A DNA stretch of 64,000 nucleotides from Streptomyces flavofungini. GTDB lineage: Bacteria; Actinomycetota; Actinomycetes; Streptomycetales; Streptomycetaceae. Shown piece after piece: positions 42,558 through 50,573 of this stretch (its first letter is position 1; each line of letters opens with the position of its first letter). The DNA is taken from contig NZ_BMVR01000001.1 in assembly GCF_014650815.1 (NCBI RefSeq), forward strand, positions 1 through 64,000, read 5' to 3'. Position numbers and translations under genes: made by a program. The notes beneath the pieces are model-generated. The model was not told the DNA's origin. It saw only the letters and a program-made list of their open reading frames with translations, and did no database searches.

Positions 42558-43448
42558 GTGAATTTCCGCTCCCTCACTCGAGGCGACGGCGTGGTGATCG
42601 GAGCAGCGGTGTTGCTCTTCATCGCCTCGTTCCTCGACACCTTTGACGACGCGGGCGATGACGCCCCCAATGCCTGGGAAAACGGCAGCCTGCTGATGGG
42701 CATGTACCTCATCGGCATCATCGGCGCCGCGTGCATCGTTCTCGGCCGTGCCACGGGCGGGCAGCGCAAGATCGTCGGCCTGGACCTCATCCAGGTCGGC
42801 ATCGCCTTCGCCATTGCCTCCGCCTGGAGCTCGCTCGGCGCGATCTTCGACACGGACCAGTCGTTCGGCTTCTTCTTCGAGGCGCTCAGCAACAGCGGCC
42901 TGGGTGGCCAGCGCAGCGGTGGCTCCGACTCTCCCGACGCGGGCATGGGTCTGATCCTCGGCCTGATCGGCGCCCTCGCACTGGCCGCCGCCGCGGTCGC
43001 CACGAACATCGTCCCCGCCCTCAAGGCCCCCCTCGCGGGCGGCGGCGGCCCCAAGGCCCCGCAGCCCTACGGCGGCCAGCCGCAGGGCGGCTACGGCTAC
43101 CCGGGCGCGCAGGGTGCCCAGCCGGGCCAGCCCGGTCAGCCCTACGGCGCCCAGCCCGCCGCCCCGGCGCAGCCCTACGGCGGCCAGCCGCAGGGTGGCG
43201 GCCAGACGCCGCCGCCCGCGCAGGCGCAGCAGGCCGGCGCCCCGGCCGGGGACTTCTCGCCGTTCTGGTTCGCCGTACCGGTGCCGCGTCCGCTGTACGC
43301 GGAGGACGGTTCGCCGACCCCGATCGCGGAACTGGCTCCCGGCACCTGGTACTTGGCCGTGGAGCAGCGCGGCCAGAGCCTGGTGGCGCAGACGCAGGAC
43401 GGCCGTCGCGGCGTCCTGCAGGACACCACGGGGATCCAGCGCGGCTGA
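42558..43448 (+). CDS. Membrane protein with Pro/Gly/Gln-rich linker (DUF5336-like)
   Basis: A 296-residue protein. Four hydrophobic helices occupy residues ~10-155 (VVIGAAVLLFIASFLDTF, GMYLIGIIGAACIVLG, LDLIQVGIAFAIASAW, GLILGLIGALALAAAAVATN). A PYGGQPQGG-type repeat linker spans ~165-235, and a small soluble domain ends it (FWFAVPVPRPLYAEDGSPTP, GTWYLAVEQRGQSLVA). The start is GTG 42558 with GAAGGA upstream. Function unknown; the design resembles actinobacterial envelope proteins. The 282-bp gap before it holds a short GGAGGA/TCCTCC hairpin at 42438-42454. Confidence 0.8.
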   Translation: MNFRSLTRGDGVVIGAAVLLFIASFLDTFDDAGDDAPNAWENGSLLMGMYLIGIIGAACIVLGRATGGQRKIVGLDLIQVGIAFAIASAWSSLGAIFDTDQSFGFFFEALSNSGLGGQRSGGSDSPDAGMGLILGLIGALALAAAAVATNIVPALKAPLAGGGGPKAPQPYGGQPQGGYGYPGAQGAQPGQPGQPYGAQPAAPAQPYGGQPQGGGQTPPPAQAQQAGAPAGDFSPFWFAVPVPRPLYAEDGSPTPIAELAPGTWYLAVEQRGQSLVAQTQDGRRGVLQDTTGIQRG

Positions 43449-43471
43449 GTCCGCGCGCTCCCGCAGCACCT

Positions 43472-43508
43472 CAGCGGCCCCTCGCCCCTTCCGGGCGGGG
43501 GGCCGCTG
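43472..43508. terminator. Hairpin terminator after membrane protein gene
   Basis: Arms CAGCGGCCCCTCGCCC and GGGCGGGGGGCCGCTG pair over 16 bp with one mismatch and a CTTCC loop, 24 bp after the stop codon. Confidence 0.8.
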
Positions 43509-43535
43509 GCGTACAGTCCTCCAGTCGATCCGAAT

Positions 43536-43550
43536 CTGACGAACCGTCAG
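43536..43550. promoter_or_regulatory. Palindrome before LLM oxidoreductase
   Basis: CTGACG-AAC-CGTCAG is a perfect 6-bp inverted repeat 28 bp upstream of the ATG. It is unlike the KstR box, so a second repressor is possible. Confidence 0.4.
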
Positions 43551-43578
43551 CTCTCTTGGTCTGCTCCCTGGAGGACCC

Positions 43579-44592
43579 ATGCGGCTCGGGCTCGCGCTCG
43601 GATACTGGGGCCGCGGCCCCGAACCCCGGCACCTGGAACTGGCGCGGGCGGCCGAGCGGCTCGGGTACGACTCGGTGTGGACGGCGGAGGCCTGGGGGTC
43701 GGACGCGTTCACGGCGCTGACGTGGATCGCCGCGCACACCTCGCGGATCCGCCTCGGCACCGCTGTCGCGCAGATGGCGGCCCGCTCCCCCACCACCACC
43801 GCCATGCACGCCCTCACCCTCGACCACCTCTCCGGCGGGCGGATGCTGCTCGGGCTCGGCCTTTCGGGGCCGCAGGTCGTGGAGGGCTGGTACGGGCGGC
43901 CGTTCCCGAAGTCGCCGCTCACCGCGACGCGGGAGTACGTCGACGTCGTACGGCAAGTGCTCGCGCGGGAAGGGCCGGTGGCGCTCGACGGACGGTTCCA
44001 CCCCCTCCCCTACCCGGGTGCGGACGGCACCGGACTCGGCAAGCCCCTCAAGTCGATCACCCACCCGCTGCGCGGCGACCTGCCGATCCTGCTCGGCGCC
44101 GAGGGGCCCAGGAACATCGCGCAGACCGCCCGGATCGCGGACGGCTGGCTGCCGCTGTACTGGTCGCCGACGCGCACGGACGTGTACGAGGCGTCGCTCG
44201 GCGACGGGCTGCGGCCCGGGTTCATGGTGGCGCCGCTGGTGCGGGCCGCGGTGTGCGACGACGTGACCGAGGGGCTGCTGCCGGTCAAGGCGATGCTCGG
44301 CTTCTACATCGGGGGCATGGGGCACGCGGCCCGGAACTTCCACGCCGATCTGATGGGGCGGATGGGGTACGAGGAGGAGGCGCGGCGGGTGCAGGAGCTG
44401 TTCCTGGCCGGACGGCGCGAGGAGGCGGTGCTCGCGGTGCCGGACGCGTTCGCCGACGAGATCTCGCTGGTCGGGCCGCGCGCACGGATCGCGGAGCGGC
44501 TCGCGGCGTGGCGCAAGGGGCCGGTGACGGATCTGCTGGTGCTGGCGCGGGATCCGGGGACGCTGCGGGTGCTCGCGGAGCTGAACGCGTAG
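43579..44592 (+). CDS. F420-dependent LLM-class oxidoreductase (Rv3520c-like)
   Basis: A 337-residue luciferase-like TIM-barrel oxidoreductase. It opens MRLGLALGYWGRGPEP and shows SVWTAEAWGSDAFTALTWIA, LTLDHLSGGRMLLGLGLSGP and ILLGAEGPRNIAQTARIADG. The wording is strikingly close to M. tuberculosis Rv3520c, a member of the KstR cholesterol regulon, as recalled. It likely uses coenzyme F420 or FMN on a steroid-derived or lipid substrate. Single gene between two terminator-like regions; the upstream palindrome differs from the KstR box. Confidence 0.88.
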   Translation: MRLGLALGYWGRGPEPRHLELARAAERLGYDSVWTAEAWGSDAFTALTWIAAHTSRIRLGTAVAQMAARSPTTTAMHALTLDHLSGGRMLLGLGLSGPQVVEGWYGRPFPKSPLTATREYVDVVRQVLAREGPVALDGRFHPLPYPGADGTGLGKPLKSITHPLRGDLPILLGAEGPRNIAQTARIADGWLPLYWSPTRTDVYEASLGDGLRPGFMVAPLVRAAVCDDVTEGLLPVKAMLGFYIGGMGHAARNFHADLMGRMGYEEEARRVQELFLAGRREEAVLAVPDAFADEISLVGPRARIAERLAAWRKGPVTDLLVLARDPGTLRVLAELNA

Positions 44593-44715
44593 CCGCCGGG
44601 CGGCGGCCGGGCGCCCCGCGTCCGGTCCGGGCGGGCCCCGCCCCCGCCCCCGCCTCAGCGGAAGATCGCCACCGCGCCCAGGGTCAGCTCGCCCGTCGCG
44701 CCGAATGAAGTGGGA

Positions 44716-45249
44716 TCACCCGCGGGCCAGCTCCCCCGCCGACGGCACCTTGTTCGTCACCTCGGCCCCCGCCCCCTTCCCCGCGTCCTTGACCTTGTTG
44801 ATCGCGCCGTCGAAGGAGTTCACCACGGACTCCGTGGAGTCACCCTTGCGGAGTTTGGACGGGAGGTTCTTGAGGGCTTCGACCCCGACAGTGAGGGGGG
44901 CGACCGCCTTGGCCAGGGTCGGGTCGCCCTTGGCGTTGCGGAGGGCGGCCTTGAGGCGGTTGTAGGTGAAGGCGCCGGCCAGGCCCGCCTTGATGAGGGC
45001 GAAGCGGCGGCCGTCGGCGCCGGAGGCGAACGTGCCCGCGCGGTAGGGCTTCACGATCCACTGGTACGTCGCCCCGGCGGCGAGCCCCGCGTTGGCGACG
45101 AACCGGGTCTTCGCGAGCTTCTGGCGTTCGACCGTGCTCGTGGGCGTCGCGGCGGAGTCCTTGTCGTCGCCGTCGCACGCCGCCGTCGTGCCCGCGAGGA
45201 GGGCGCAGAGGAGCAGGGGGACGAGGGCGCGGAGCAGGGAGCGGGGCAC
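44716..45249 (-). CDS. Small lipoprotein, unknown function
   Basis: A 177-residue lipoprotein starting at GTG 45249 with GGAGG 5 nt upstream. The signal is VPRSLLRALVPLLLCALLAG followed by lipobox TTAACDGDD. The mature part is a helical, charged domain (KTRFVANAGLAAGATYQWIV, GAFTYNRLKAALRNAKGD, VNSFDGAINKVKDAGKGAGA). I do not recognise the family. It is convergent with the LLM gene. Confidence 0.8.
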   Translation of the reverse strand: MPRSLLRALVPLLLCALLAGTTAACDGDDKDSAATPTSTVERQKLAKTRFVANAGLAAGATYQWIVKPYRAGTFASGADGRRFALIKAGLAGAFTYNRLKAALRNAKGDPTLAKAVAPLTVGVEALKNLPSKLRKGDSTESVVNSFDGAINKVKDAGKGAGAEVTNKVPSAGELARG

Positions 45250-45360
45250 GGTGACCTCCGGGCGGGTGGGGGCGGCCGCCGCCAGCCTCACCCGGTGCGG
45301 CCGGGCCCGCCACCGGGGCGCGGCCAGCGGGGTGGACGGGCCACGGCACGGCTGGATCGA

Positions 45361-45452
45361 CACCCCGCGGCCCACGTGACCGCCACCCCACGGCCCGCAT
45401 GACGGCCACCCCACGGCCCGCATGACGGCCACCCCGCGGCCCACGTGACGGC
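45361..45452. repeat. 23-bp tandem repeat, four units
   Basis: Four perfect 23-bp units occur in the order A-B-B-A, where A has CACCCCGCGGCCCACGTGAC and B has CACCCCACGGCCCGCATGAC. They fill the gap between the lipoprotein and the small membrane protein genes. Confidence 0.85.
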
Positions 45453-45525
45453 CACCCCGCCCCAGCCGAAGCGGCACCCCACCGCCCCCAGGTTTCGGCC
45501 ACCCCTCCCCCGGTACCCGCCCCCC

Positions 45526-45819
45526 ATGTCCCCCGTACACAAACAACGCACGACGGAAGCCGCCAAGGTCGTCGTCGTCATCGCGGACGTGATGGCCTTC
45601 ATCCTCGCCCTGTGGGTCCTGATGGACCTGCTGGACGCCAACCGTGCCAATGACCTCGTGCAGGTCGTGCATGATTCCGCCCGCTGGCTCGCGAGCTGGT
45701 CGCACGATCTGTTCACGTTCGACGAGCGCTGGGCCCGCGTGGTCGCGGGGTACGGCCTCGCGGCGGTCGTCTACCTCGTCGCGGGGCACTTCCTCGCGGG
45801 GCGGCTGCGGCGGCACTGA
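45526..45819 (+). CDS. Small membrane protein
   Basis: A 97-residue protein starting at ATG 45526. Two hydrophobic helices are visible (AAKVVVVIADVMAFILALWV and VVAGYGLAAVVYLVAGHFLA) around a loop with a conserved-looking WLASWSHDLF. It resembles small actinobacterial membrane proteins of unknown function. Convergent with the alpha/alpha-toroid gene. Confidence 0.75.
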   Translation: MSPVHKQRTTEAAKVVVVIADVMAFILALWVLMDLLDANRANDLVQVVHDSARWLASWSHDLFTFDERWARVVAGYGLAAVVYLVAGHFLAGRLRRH

Positions 45820-45862
45820 GCGCCGCGCCGACCCGGCCGCACCGCCCCCGGGGCCCGGGGCC

Positions 45863-46936
45863 TCAGCCGCAGCAGTCCGGCTCCAGGCCGACCGGAAGTC
45901 CCGCTCCCGAGAACACCCCGCACGTCGCCTCGTCCCCGCCCAGCGCCGCCACCGCGAGCAGCAGGGAGCCCGCCGTCCACGTGGTCAGCTCGACGGGCCA
46001 GATCGCGGCGTCCTCGAAGACGTAGCCGGTCCAGTAGAGGCCGGACTCGGGATCGCGGAGGTGCTGGATGGACTTGAGGATGTCGAGGGCGCGGTCGGAC
46101 TCGCCGAGGGCCCAGAGGGCGAGGGCGAGTTCGGCGCTCTCGCCGCCGGTGACCCACGGGTTGGGGTGCACGCAGCGGACGCCGAGGCCGGGGACGACGA
46201 AGCGGTCCCAGCCTTCTTCTATGCGGGACTTGGCTTCCGGCCCGGTGACCGCGCCGCCGAGGACCGGGTAGTACCAGTCCATGGAGTAGCGGTCCTTGTC
46301 GAGGAAGCGCTCGGGGTGGTGGCGGATGGCGTGGCCGAGGGCGCCCGTCGCCAGCTCCCAGTCCGGCTGCGGGTCGTCGCGCAGGTCGGCGAGGGCGAGG
46401 GCGCAGCGCAAGGCCTGGTAGACGGAGGAGCAGCCGGTGAGGAGCGCGTCCGGGACGGGGGTGCCGTCGGGGTCGCGCTTCCAGCCGATCTGGCCGCCGG
46501 GCTGCTGGAGTGCGAGGACGAACTCGACGGCCGCGACGACGACGGGCCACATGCGGTCGAGGAAGGCCTCGTCGCCGGTGCTGAGGTAGTGGTGCCAGAC
46601 GCCGACGGCGACGTACGCGCAGAAGTTGGTCTCGCGGCCGCGGTCGGTGACGTCGTCGGGGTCGCCGTCGGCATAGGCCGCGTACCAGGAGCCGTCCGGG
46701 TTCTGGTGCCGGGCCAGCCACTCGTAGGCGCGGGCGGCGGCCGCGTGCTCGCCGGCGGCGTCCAGGGCCATGGCGGCCTCGGTGTGGTCCCACGGGTCGA
46801 GGTGGTGGCCGCGGAACCAGGGTATGGCGCCGTCCGCGCGCTGGACGGCGAGGATGCCGCGGACCGTGGCCGTCGCCTGATCGGCCGTCAGAACGCCCGG
46901 CAGGACCAGGTGTTCGGTGCGCTCGGGAATCGTCAC
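45863..46936 (-). CDS. Alpha/alpha-toroid (prenyltransferase/squalene-oxidase-like) protein
   Basis: A 357-residue cytoplasmic protein of the terpenoid-cyclase/prenyltransferase alpha-alpha fold. Repeats include GILAVQRADGAIPWFRGHHL, YEWLARHQNPDGSWYAAYAD and WALGESDRALDILKSIQHLR, with several DxxxxxW and Q-DG-W motifs. No DxDD cyclase motif was seen, so catalysis is doubtful; a hydrolase or binding role is possible. Its GTG start overlaps the methyltransferase stop by 4 nt, making it the third gene of the glycosyltransferase - methyltransferase - toroid operon. Confidence 0.8.
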   Translation of the reverse strand: MTIPERTEHLVLPGVLTADQATATVRGILAVQRADGAIPWFRGHHLDPWDHTEAAMALDAAGEHAAAARAYEWLARHQNPDGSWYAAYADGDPDDVTDRGRETNFCAYVAVGVWHHYLSTGDEAFLDRMWPVVVAAVEFVLALQQPGGQIGWKRDPDGTPVPDALLTGCSSVYQALRCALALADLRDDPQPDWELATGALGHAIRHHPERFLDKDRYSMDWYYPVLGGAVTGPEAKSRIEEGWDRFVVPGLGVRCVHPNPWVTGGESAELALALWALGESDRALDILKSIQHLRDPESGLYWTGYVFEDAAIWPVELTTWTAGSLLLAVAALGGDEATCGVFSGAGLPVGLEPDCCG

Positions 46937-47706
46937 GCCCCGGCCTTCGTGTCGGCGGCCGGGTCGGTGGTGGCGGTGCGGGGCAGGTGCGGCTTGGTCG
47001 CGTACGCCACGAAGCTCTTGCCGACGACCGGGTTGAGGAGCTGCTCGGCGACGCGGGTGGCCCGGGGCTTCTTCATGATGTCCCAGACCAGGAGCTTGTG
47101 GTACGCCCGCACCGGCAGCGCTGCGTCTTTGCCGTCCTTGCCGACTCCGAACGCGCACTTCAGCCACCAGTACGGCGAGTGCAGCGCGTGCGCGTGGTGG
47201 GTGCCGTACGGCTTGAGGCCCGACTCCCGCATCCTGGCGAGGAGTTCGTCGGCCTTGTAGATGCGGATGTGGCCGCCCTCGACCTCGTGGTAGGCGTCGC
47301 TGAGCGCCCAGCAGACCTTCTCCGGGCCGTAGCGCGGCACGGTCACGGCTATCCGGCCGCCCGGCTTGAGGACCCGGACCATCTCGGCGAGCACGCCCTT
47401 GTCGTCGGGGATGTGCTCCATCACCTCGGAGATGATGACGACGTCGAACGACTCGTCGGGGAACGGCAGGTTGAGGGCGTCGCCCTCCATGGCGGTGGCG
47501 GTCGCGCCCGCCGGGGCCTCGCCCGCCTCCTTCATCGCCGCGAACCACTTGGCGACCTCGCGGATCTCGTCCGCGTTCTGGTCCAGGGCGACCACCCGGG
47601 CGCCGCGCCGGTAGCACTCGAAGGCGTGCCGGCCCGCCCCGCAGCCCAGATCGAGCACGCGGTCCCCCGCGGCGAGCGGGAAGCGGGTGAAGTCGACGGT
47701 CAGCAC
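46933..47706 (-). CDS. Class I SAM-dependent methyltransferase
   Basis: A 257-residue methyltransferase starting at GTG 47706. Motif I is VLDLGCGAGRHAFECYRRGA, then VVALDQNADEI, GDALNLPFPDESFDVVIISE and LKPGGRIAVTVPRYGPE. The C-terminal half (ADELLARMRESGLKPYGTHH and YWWLKCAFGVGKDG) is specific to this subgroup. It overlaps the glycosyltransferase stop by 7 nt and the toroid start by 4 nt, so all three are one translational unit. The acceptor is unknown. Confidence 0.9.
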   Translation of the reverse strand: MLTVDFTRFPLAAGDRVLDLGCGAGRHAFECYRRGARVVALDQNADEIREVAKWFAAMKEAGEAPAGATATAMEGDALNLPFPDESFDVVIISEVMEHIPDDKGVLAEMVRVLKPGGRIAVTVPRYGPEKVCWALSDAYHEVEGGHIRIYKADELLARMRESGLKPYGTHHAHALHSPYWWLKCAFGVGKDGKDAALPVRAYHKLLVWDIMKKPRATRVAEQLLNPVVGKSFVAYATKPHLPRTATTDPAADTKAGA

Positions 47707-49199
47707 GTGGCCCTGCTTTCGGGTTGAGGTCCTGCAACTTCGCCGGAGACCGCGGTGGCGGCCGTCGGCAGCGCGGGTGCGCCGGTGGCCCCGGCCGTCG
47801 GCAGCGCCTGCCCGCGGGCCACCGCGCGGGCGGCGCCCCGGCTCGCGGAGCGGTCGATCGCCTCGCGGTACAACTCCGCGGTGCCCTGGGCGGCGCGGGC
47901 CCAGGTGAACCGGTCGAGGACCCGCGCGCGGCCCGCGGCGCCGAGCCGCGCCCGCAGTGCCGGGTCGCCGAGGAGCCGGGTGAGGCCCGCGGCGAGCGCG
48001 CCCGCGTCGCCCGGAGGCACCGCGAGGCAGGTGTCGCCGTCGCGGCCCGCGACCTCCGGGATCGCCCCGCCGGTGGTGGCGAGCAGCGGTGTCCCGGTCG
48101 CCATGGCCTCGGCGGCGGGCAGCGAGAAGCCCTCGTACAGGGACGGCACGCAGGCGATCTGGGCCGAGCGGACCAGGTCCACCAGTTCCTCGTCGGTGAT
48201 GCCCTTGACGAACTCGACGGCGCCCTGGAGGCCGTACTTCTCGATGGCCTGTGCCACCGGGCCGTCCTCGGCGCGCTTGCCGACGACGACGAGGTGCGCC
48301 GCGGGGTTCTCGGTGCGGACCTTGGCGAGCGCCTCGACGAGGTGGATCAGGCCCTTGAGGGGTACGTCGGCGCTGGACGTCGTCACGATCCGGCCCGGCA
48401 CCTCGGGCACCGCCGGGTCGGGCGAGAAGAGGGTGGTGTCGGCGCCGATGTGGACGACGTTGACGCGGTCGCGGCGGACGCCGAGGTGGTCGACGATCTC
48501 CTGGCGCGAGGTGCCGGACACGGTGAGGATCGACGGCAGGCGGCGCGCGACGCGCTTCTGCATCCGCGTGAACGCGTACCAGCGGCGCACGGACGCCCGG
48601 CGCTTCCAGTCGGGCGCGGCGTCCAGCTCCAGGCGGCGGTCGACGGTGATGGGGTGGTGGACGGTCGTCACCAGGGGGGCGCCCAGGTCGCCGAGGAGGC
48701 CGTAGCCGAGCGTCTGGTTGTCGTGCACGACGTCGAACTCGCCGCGCCGGGCGCGCAGGTGGCGGCGGGCGCGCAGGCTGAAGGTGACCGGCTCGGGGAA
48801 GCCGCCGGTCCACATCGTGCCGACTTCGAGGGCGTCGATCCAGTCGCGGTACTCGTCGCGCTTCGGGGTCCGGAAGGGGTCCGGGGAGCGGTAGAGGTCC
48901 AGGCTCGGCAGCTCGGTGAGGCTGAGCCCGCGCAGGTCCTCGCCCTCGTCGAGCACGGGGTAGGGCTGCGCGCCGATGACCTCGACGCGGTGACCGAGGC
49001 GGACCAGCTCACGGGAGAGGTGGCGTACGTAGACACCCTGGCCGCCGCAGAACGGGTTCCCCTTGTACGTGAGGAGCGCGATGCGCAGCCGGCGGCCGCC
49101 GTCGGCGGCCGTGCCCGGCGGCACGTCCGGCGTCGTCCCCGGGGTCGCGCCCGGCACCGGCCCCGGCAGGGGACCCGCCTCCATGGCCTCAGCGGTCAC
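47700..49199 (-). CDS. GT4-family glycosyltransferase
   Basis: A 499-residue retaining glycosyltransferase with two Rossmann halves. The N-terminal domain has IALLTYKGNPFCGGQGVYVR; the donor-binding half has VTTSSADVPLKGLIHLVEAL, VVVGKRAEDGP and the GT4 motif CVPSLYEGFSLPAAEAMATG with catalytic E-x7-E. Pro/Gly-rich tails flank the core. Start GTG with a GGGGG 6 nt upstream. It heads the operon with a methyltransferase and a toroid protein. A KstR-type box lies 53 bp upstream, between it and the divergent KstR-like gene. Confidence 0.9.
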   Translation of the reverse strand: MTAEAMEAGPLPGPVPGATPGTTPDVPPGTAADGGRRLRIALLTYKGNPFCGGQGVYVRHLSRELVRLGHRVEVIGAQPYPVLDEGEDLRGLSLTELPSLDLYRSPDPFRTPKRDEYRDWIDALEVGTMWTGGFPEPVTFSLRARRHLRARRGEFDVVHDNQTLGYGLLGDLGAPLVTTVHHPITVDRRLELDAAPDWKRRASVRRWYAFTRMQKRVARRLPSILTVSGTSRQEIVDHLGVRRDRVNVVHIGADTTLFSPDPAVPEVPGRIVTTSSADVPLKGLIHLVEALAKVRTENPAAHLVVVGKRAEDGPVAQAIEKYGLQGAVEFVKGITDEELVDLVRSAQIACVPSLYEGFSLPAAEAMATGTPLLATTGGAIPEVAGRDGDTCLAVPPGDAGALAAGLTRLLGDPALRARLGAAGRARVLDRFTWARAAQGTAELYREAIDRSASRGAARAVARGQALPTAGATGAPALPTAATAVSGEVAGPQPESRATC

Positions 49200-49251
49200 T
49201 CTGGCCCCCTTCTGCCTTCAGTTGTCCGCGAGATTACGCCGGGACGGTAAT

Positions 49252-49275
49252 CTAGAACAAGTTTCAGACTTGTTC
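49252..49275. promoter_or_regulatory. KstR-type box 3
   Basis: CTAGAACAAGTTTCAG fits TnnAACnnGTTnnA exactly. It is extended into a larger inverted repeat GAACAAGT-N5-ACTTGTTC at 49255-49275. It lies between the glycosyltransferase operon and the KstR-like regulator gene and could control both. Confidence 0.72.
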
Positions 49276-49488
49276 CCGTCATGATCGTCCTTGATCGCCG
49301 GACCCGCTCGAATCTACCGGCAGGTAGCCGGGCCGGAAGGTCCGGATCAGGTGATTCGCGCCACGGCGGCCGCCCTGCCATGCTGTGCGGTCCCGATGAA
49401 CGGGCACGGCCGGGCACGGCCAGGAACGGCACGGGGACGGGGCGGGACTGACGGACACCGCTGACGGGACTGACGGGGCGACGGGACT

Positions 49489-50127
49489 ATGACGGCTGAC
49501 GCGAAGACGGCGGCGGGAGCGGGCGCGGCACATCCGGCGTCGCCGCCCCTCACCGAGCGCCAGGAGGCGCGCCGCCGCCGCATCCTGCACGCGAGCGCCC
49601 AACTGGCGAGCCGAGGCGGCTTCGACGCCGTCCAGATGCGGGAGGTGGCGGAGTCGTCGAGCGTCGCACTCGGCACGCTCTACCGCTATTTCCCGTCGAA
49701 GGTGCACCTGCTCGTCGCGACGATGCAGGACCAGTTGCAGCACATGCACACCACGCTGCGCAAACACCCCCCGGCCGGACGGACCCCGGCGGAGCGTGTC
49801 GCCGAGACCCTGATGCGGGCCTTCCGCGCCCTGCAGCGCGAGCCGCACCTAGCGGACGCGATGGTGCGCGCCCTCACCTTCGCCGACCGGTCGGTGAGCC
49901 CGGAGGTCGACACGGTCTCGCGGCTCACCACGGCGATCGTCCTGGACGCCATGGGCCTGGACGGGCAGCCCACCGCCGCACAGCTCTCCGCGGTGCGGGT
50001 CATCGAGCACACCTGGCACTCCGCGCTGATCACCTGGCTGTCGGGGCGCGCCTCGATCGCCCAGGTCAAGATCGACATCGAGATGGTGTGCCGGTTGATC
50101 GACCTGACGGTGCCCGAGTCCGCCTGA
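49489..50127 (+). CDS. kstR: KstR-like TetR-family repressor
   Basis: A 212-residue TetR regulator. The helix-turn-helix region reads RRRRILHASAQLASRGGFDA, VQMREVAESSSVALGTLYRY and FPSKVHLLVATMQDQL, closely matching KstR of mycobacteria, which represses cholesterol-catabolic genes and responds to a 3-oxo-cholestenoyl-CoA. The ligand domain continues LADAMVRALTFADRSVSPEV and VIEHTWHSALITWLSGRASI. ATG 49489 is chosen; the N-terminal ~20 residues are an Ala-rich extension. Four KstR-type boxes in the window, one just upstream, support the assignment. The symbol is by similarity. Confidence 0.85.
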   Translation: MTADAKTAAGAGAAHPASPPLTERQEARRRRILHASAQLASRGGFDAVQMREVAESSSVALGTLYRYFPSKVHLLVATMQDQLQHMHTTLRKHPPAGRTPAERVAETLMRAFRALQREPHLADAMVRALTFADRSVSPEVDTVSRLTTAIVLDAMGLDGQPTAAQLSAVRVIEHTWHSALITWLSGRASIAQVKIDIEMVCRLIDLTVPESA

Positions 50128-50250
50128 GGGTGCCCGAGCCTGCCGGACGGTGCCAGGGTCCGCCGGATGGCACCCAGTCCGCCGGATGGTGCCGAGTCCG
50201 CCGGATGGTGCCCGATTCGTCCCGATGGCACGCCCGCCGGACGGCGCCGA
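50104..50250. repeat. 19-20-bp degenerate tandem repeat
   Basis: About seven units of a GTCCGCCGGATGGTGCCGA-like sequence begin in the last codons of the KstR-like gene and run ~120 bp past its stop. The rest of the 446-bp gap to the ram-type regulator holds nothing I can name. Confidence 0.7.
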
Positions 50251-50573
50251 CGCGGCGGCCGACGCATCGTAGGGGCTCAGTGACACCACGTAGGGGCAGA
50301 GTGCGTTCTTCCGGCCGGTGAGCTGTCGCACGGGGGGCGCACTTGGTTCGGACATATGCGCCCCCTGGCATCGCGTTGGCCAGTTCTCAGCGTCCATGAC
50401 AGCCACACTTCGGCTTTCAATGGTCTGCGCAATGCTCGGCACGCCGGCGAACAGCCGGGGCCGGGACACCAGGTGGGGTTCGGACGGCGTTCGGGTGGGA
50501 CTCGAAGCAGGAGGGGCGAGTAACGCGGCCCGGACCGGAACCTGGAGGAGCACGGGGCTGGAGGGGCAGAAAC

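Noticed and set aside
46933..48813. A 626-codon frame joining the methyltransferase to out-of-frame glycosyltransferase sequence
   Set aside because: Only the last 257 residues have methyltransferase motifs; the upstream part is the wrong frame of the glycosyltransferase gene.
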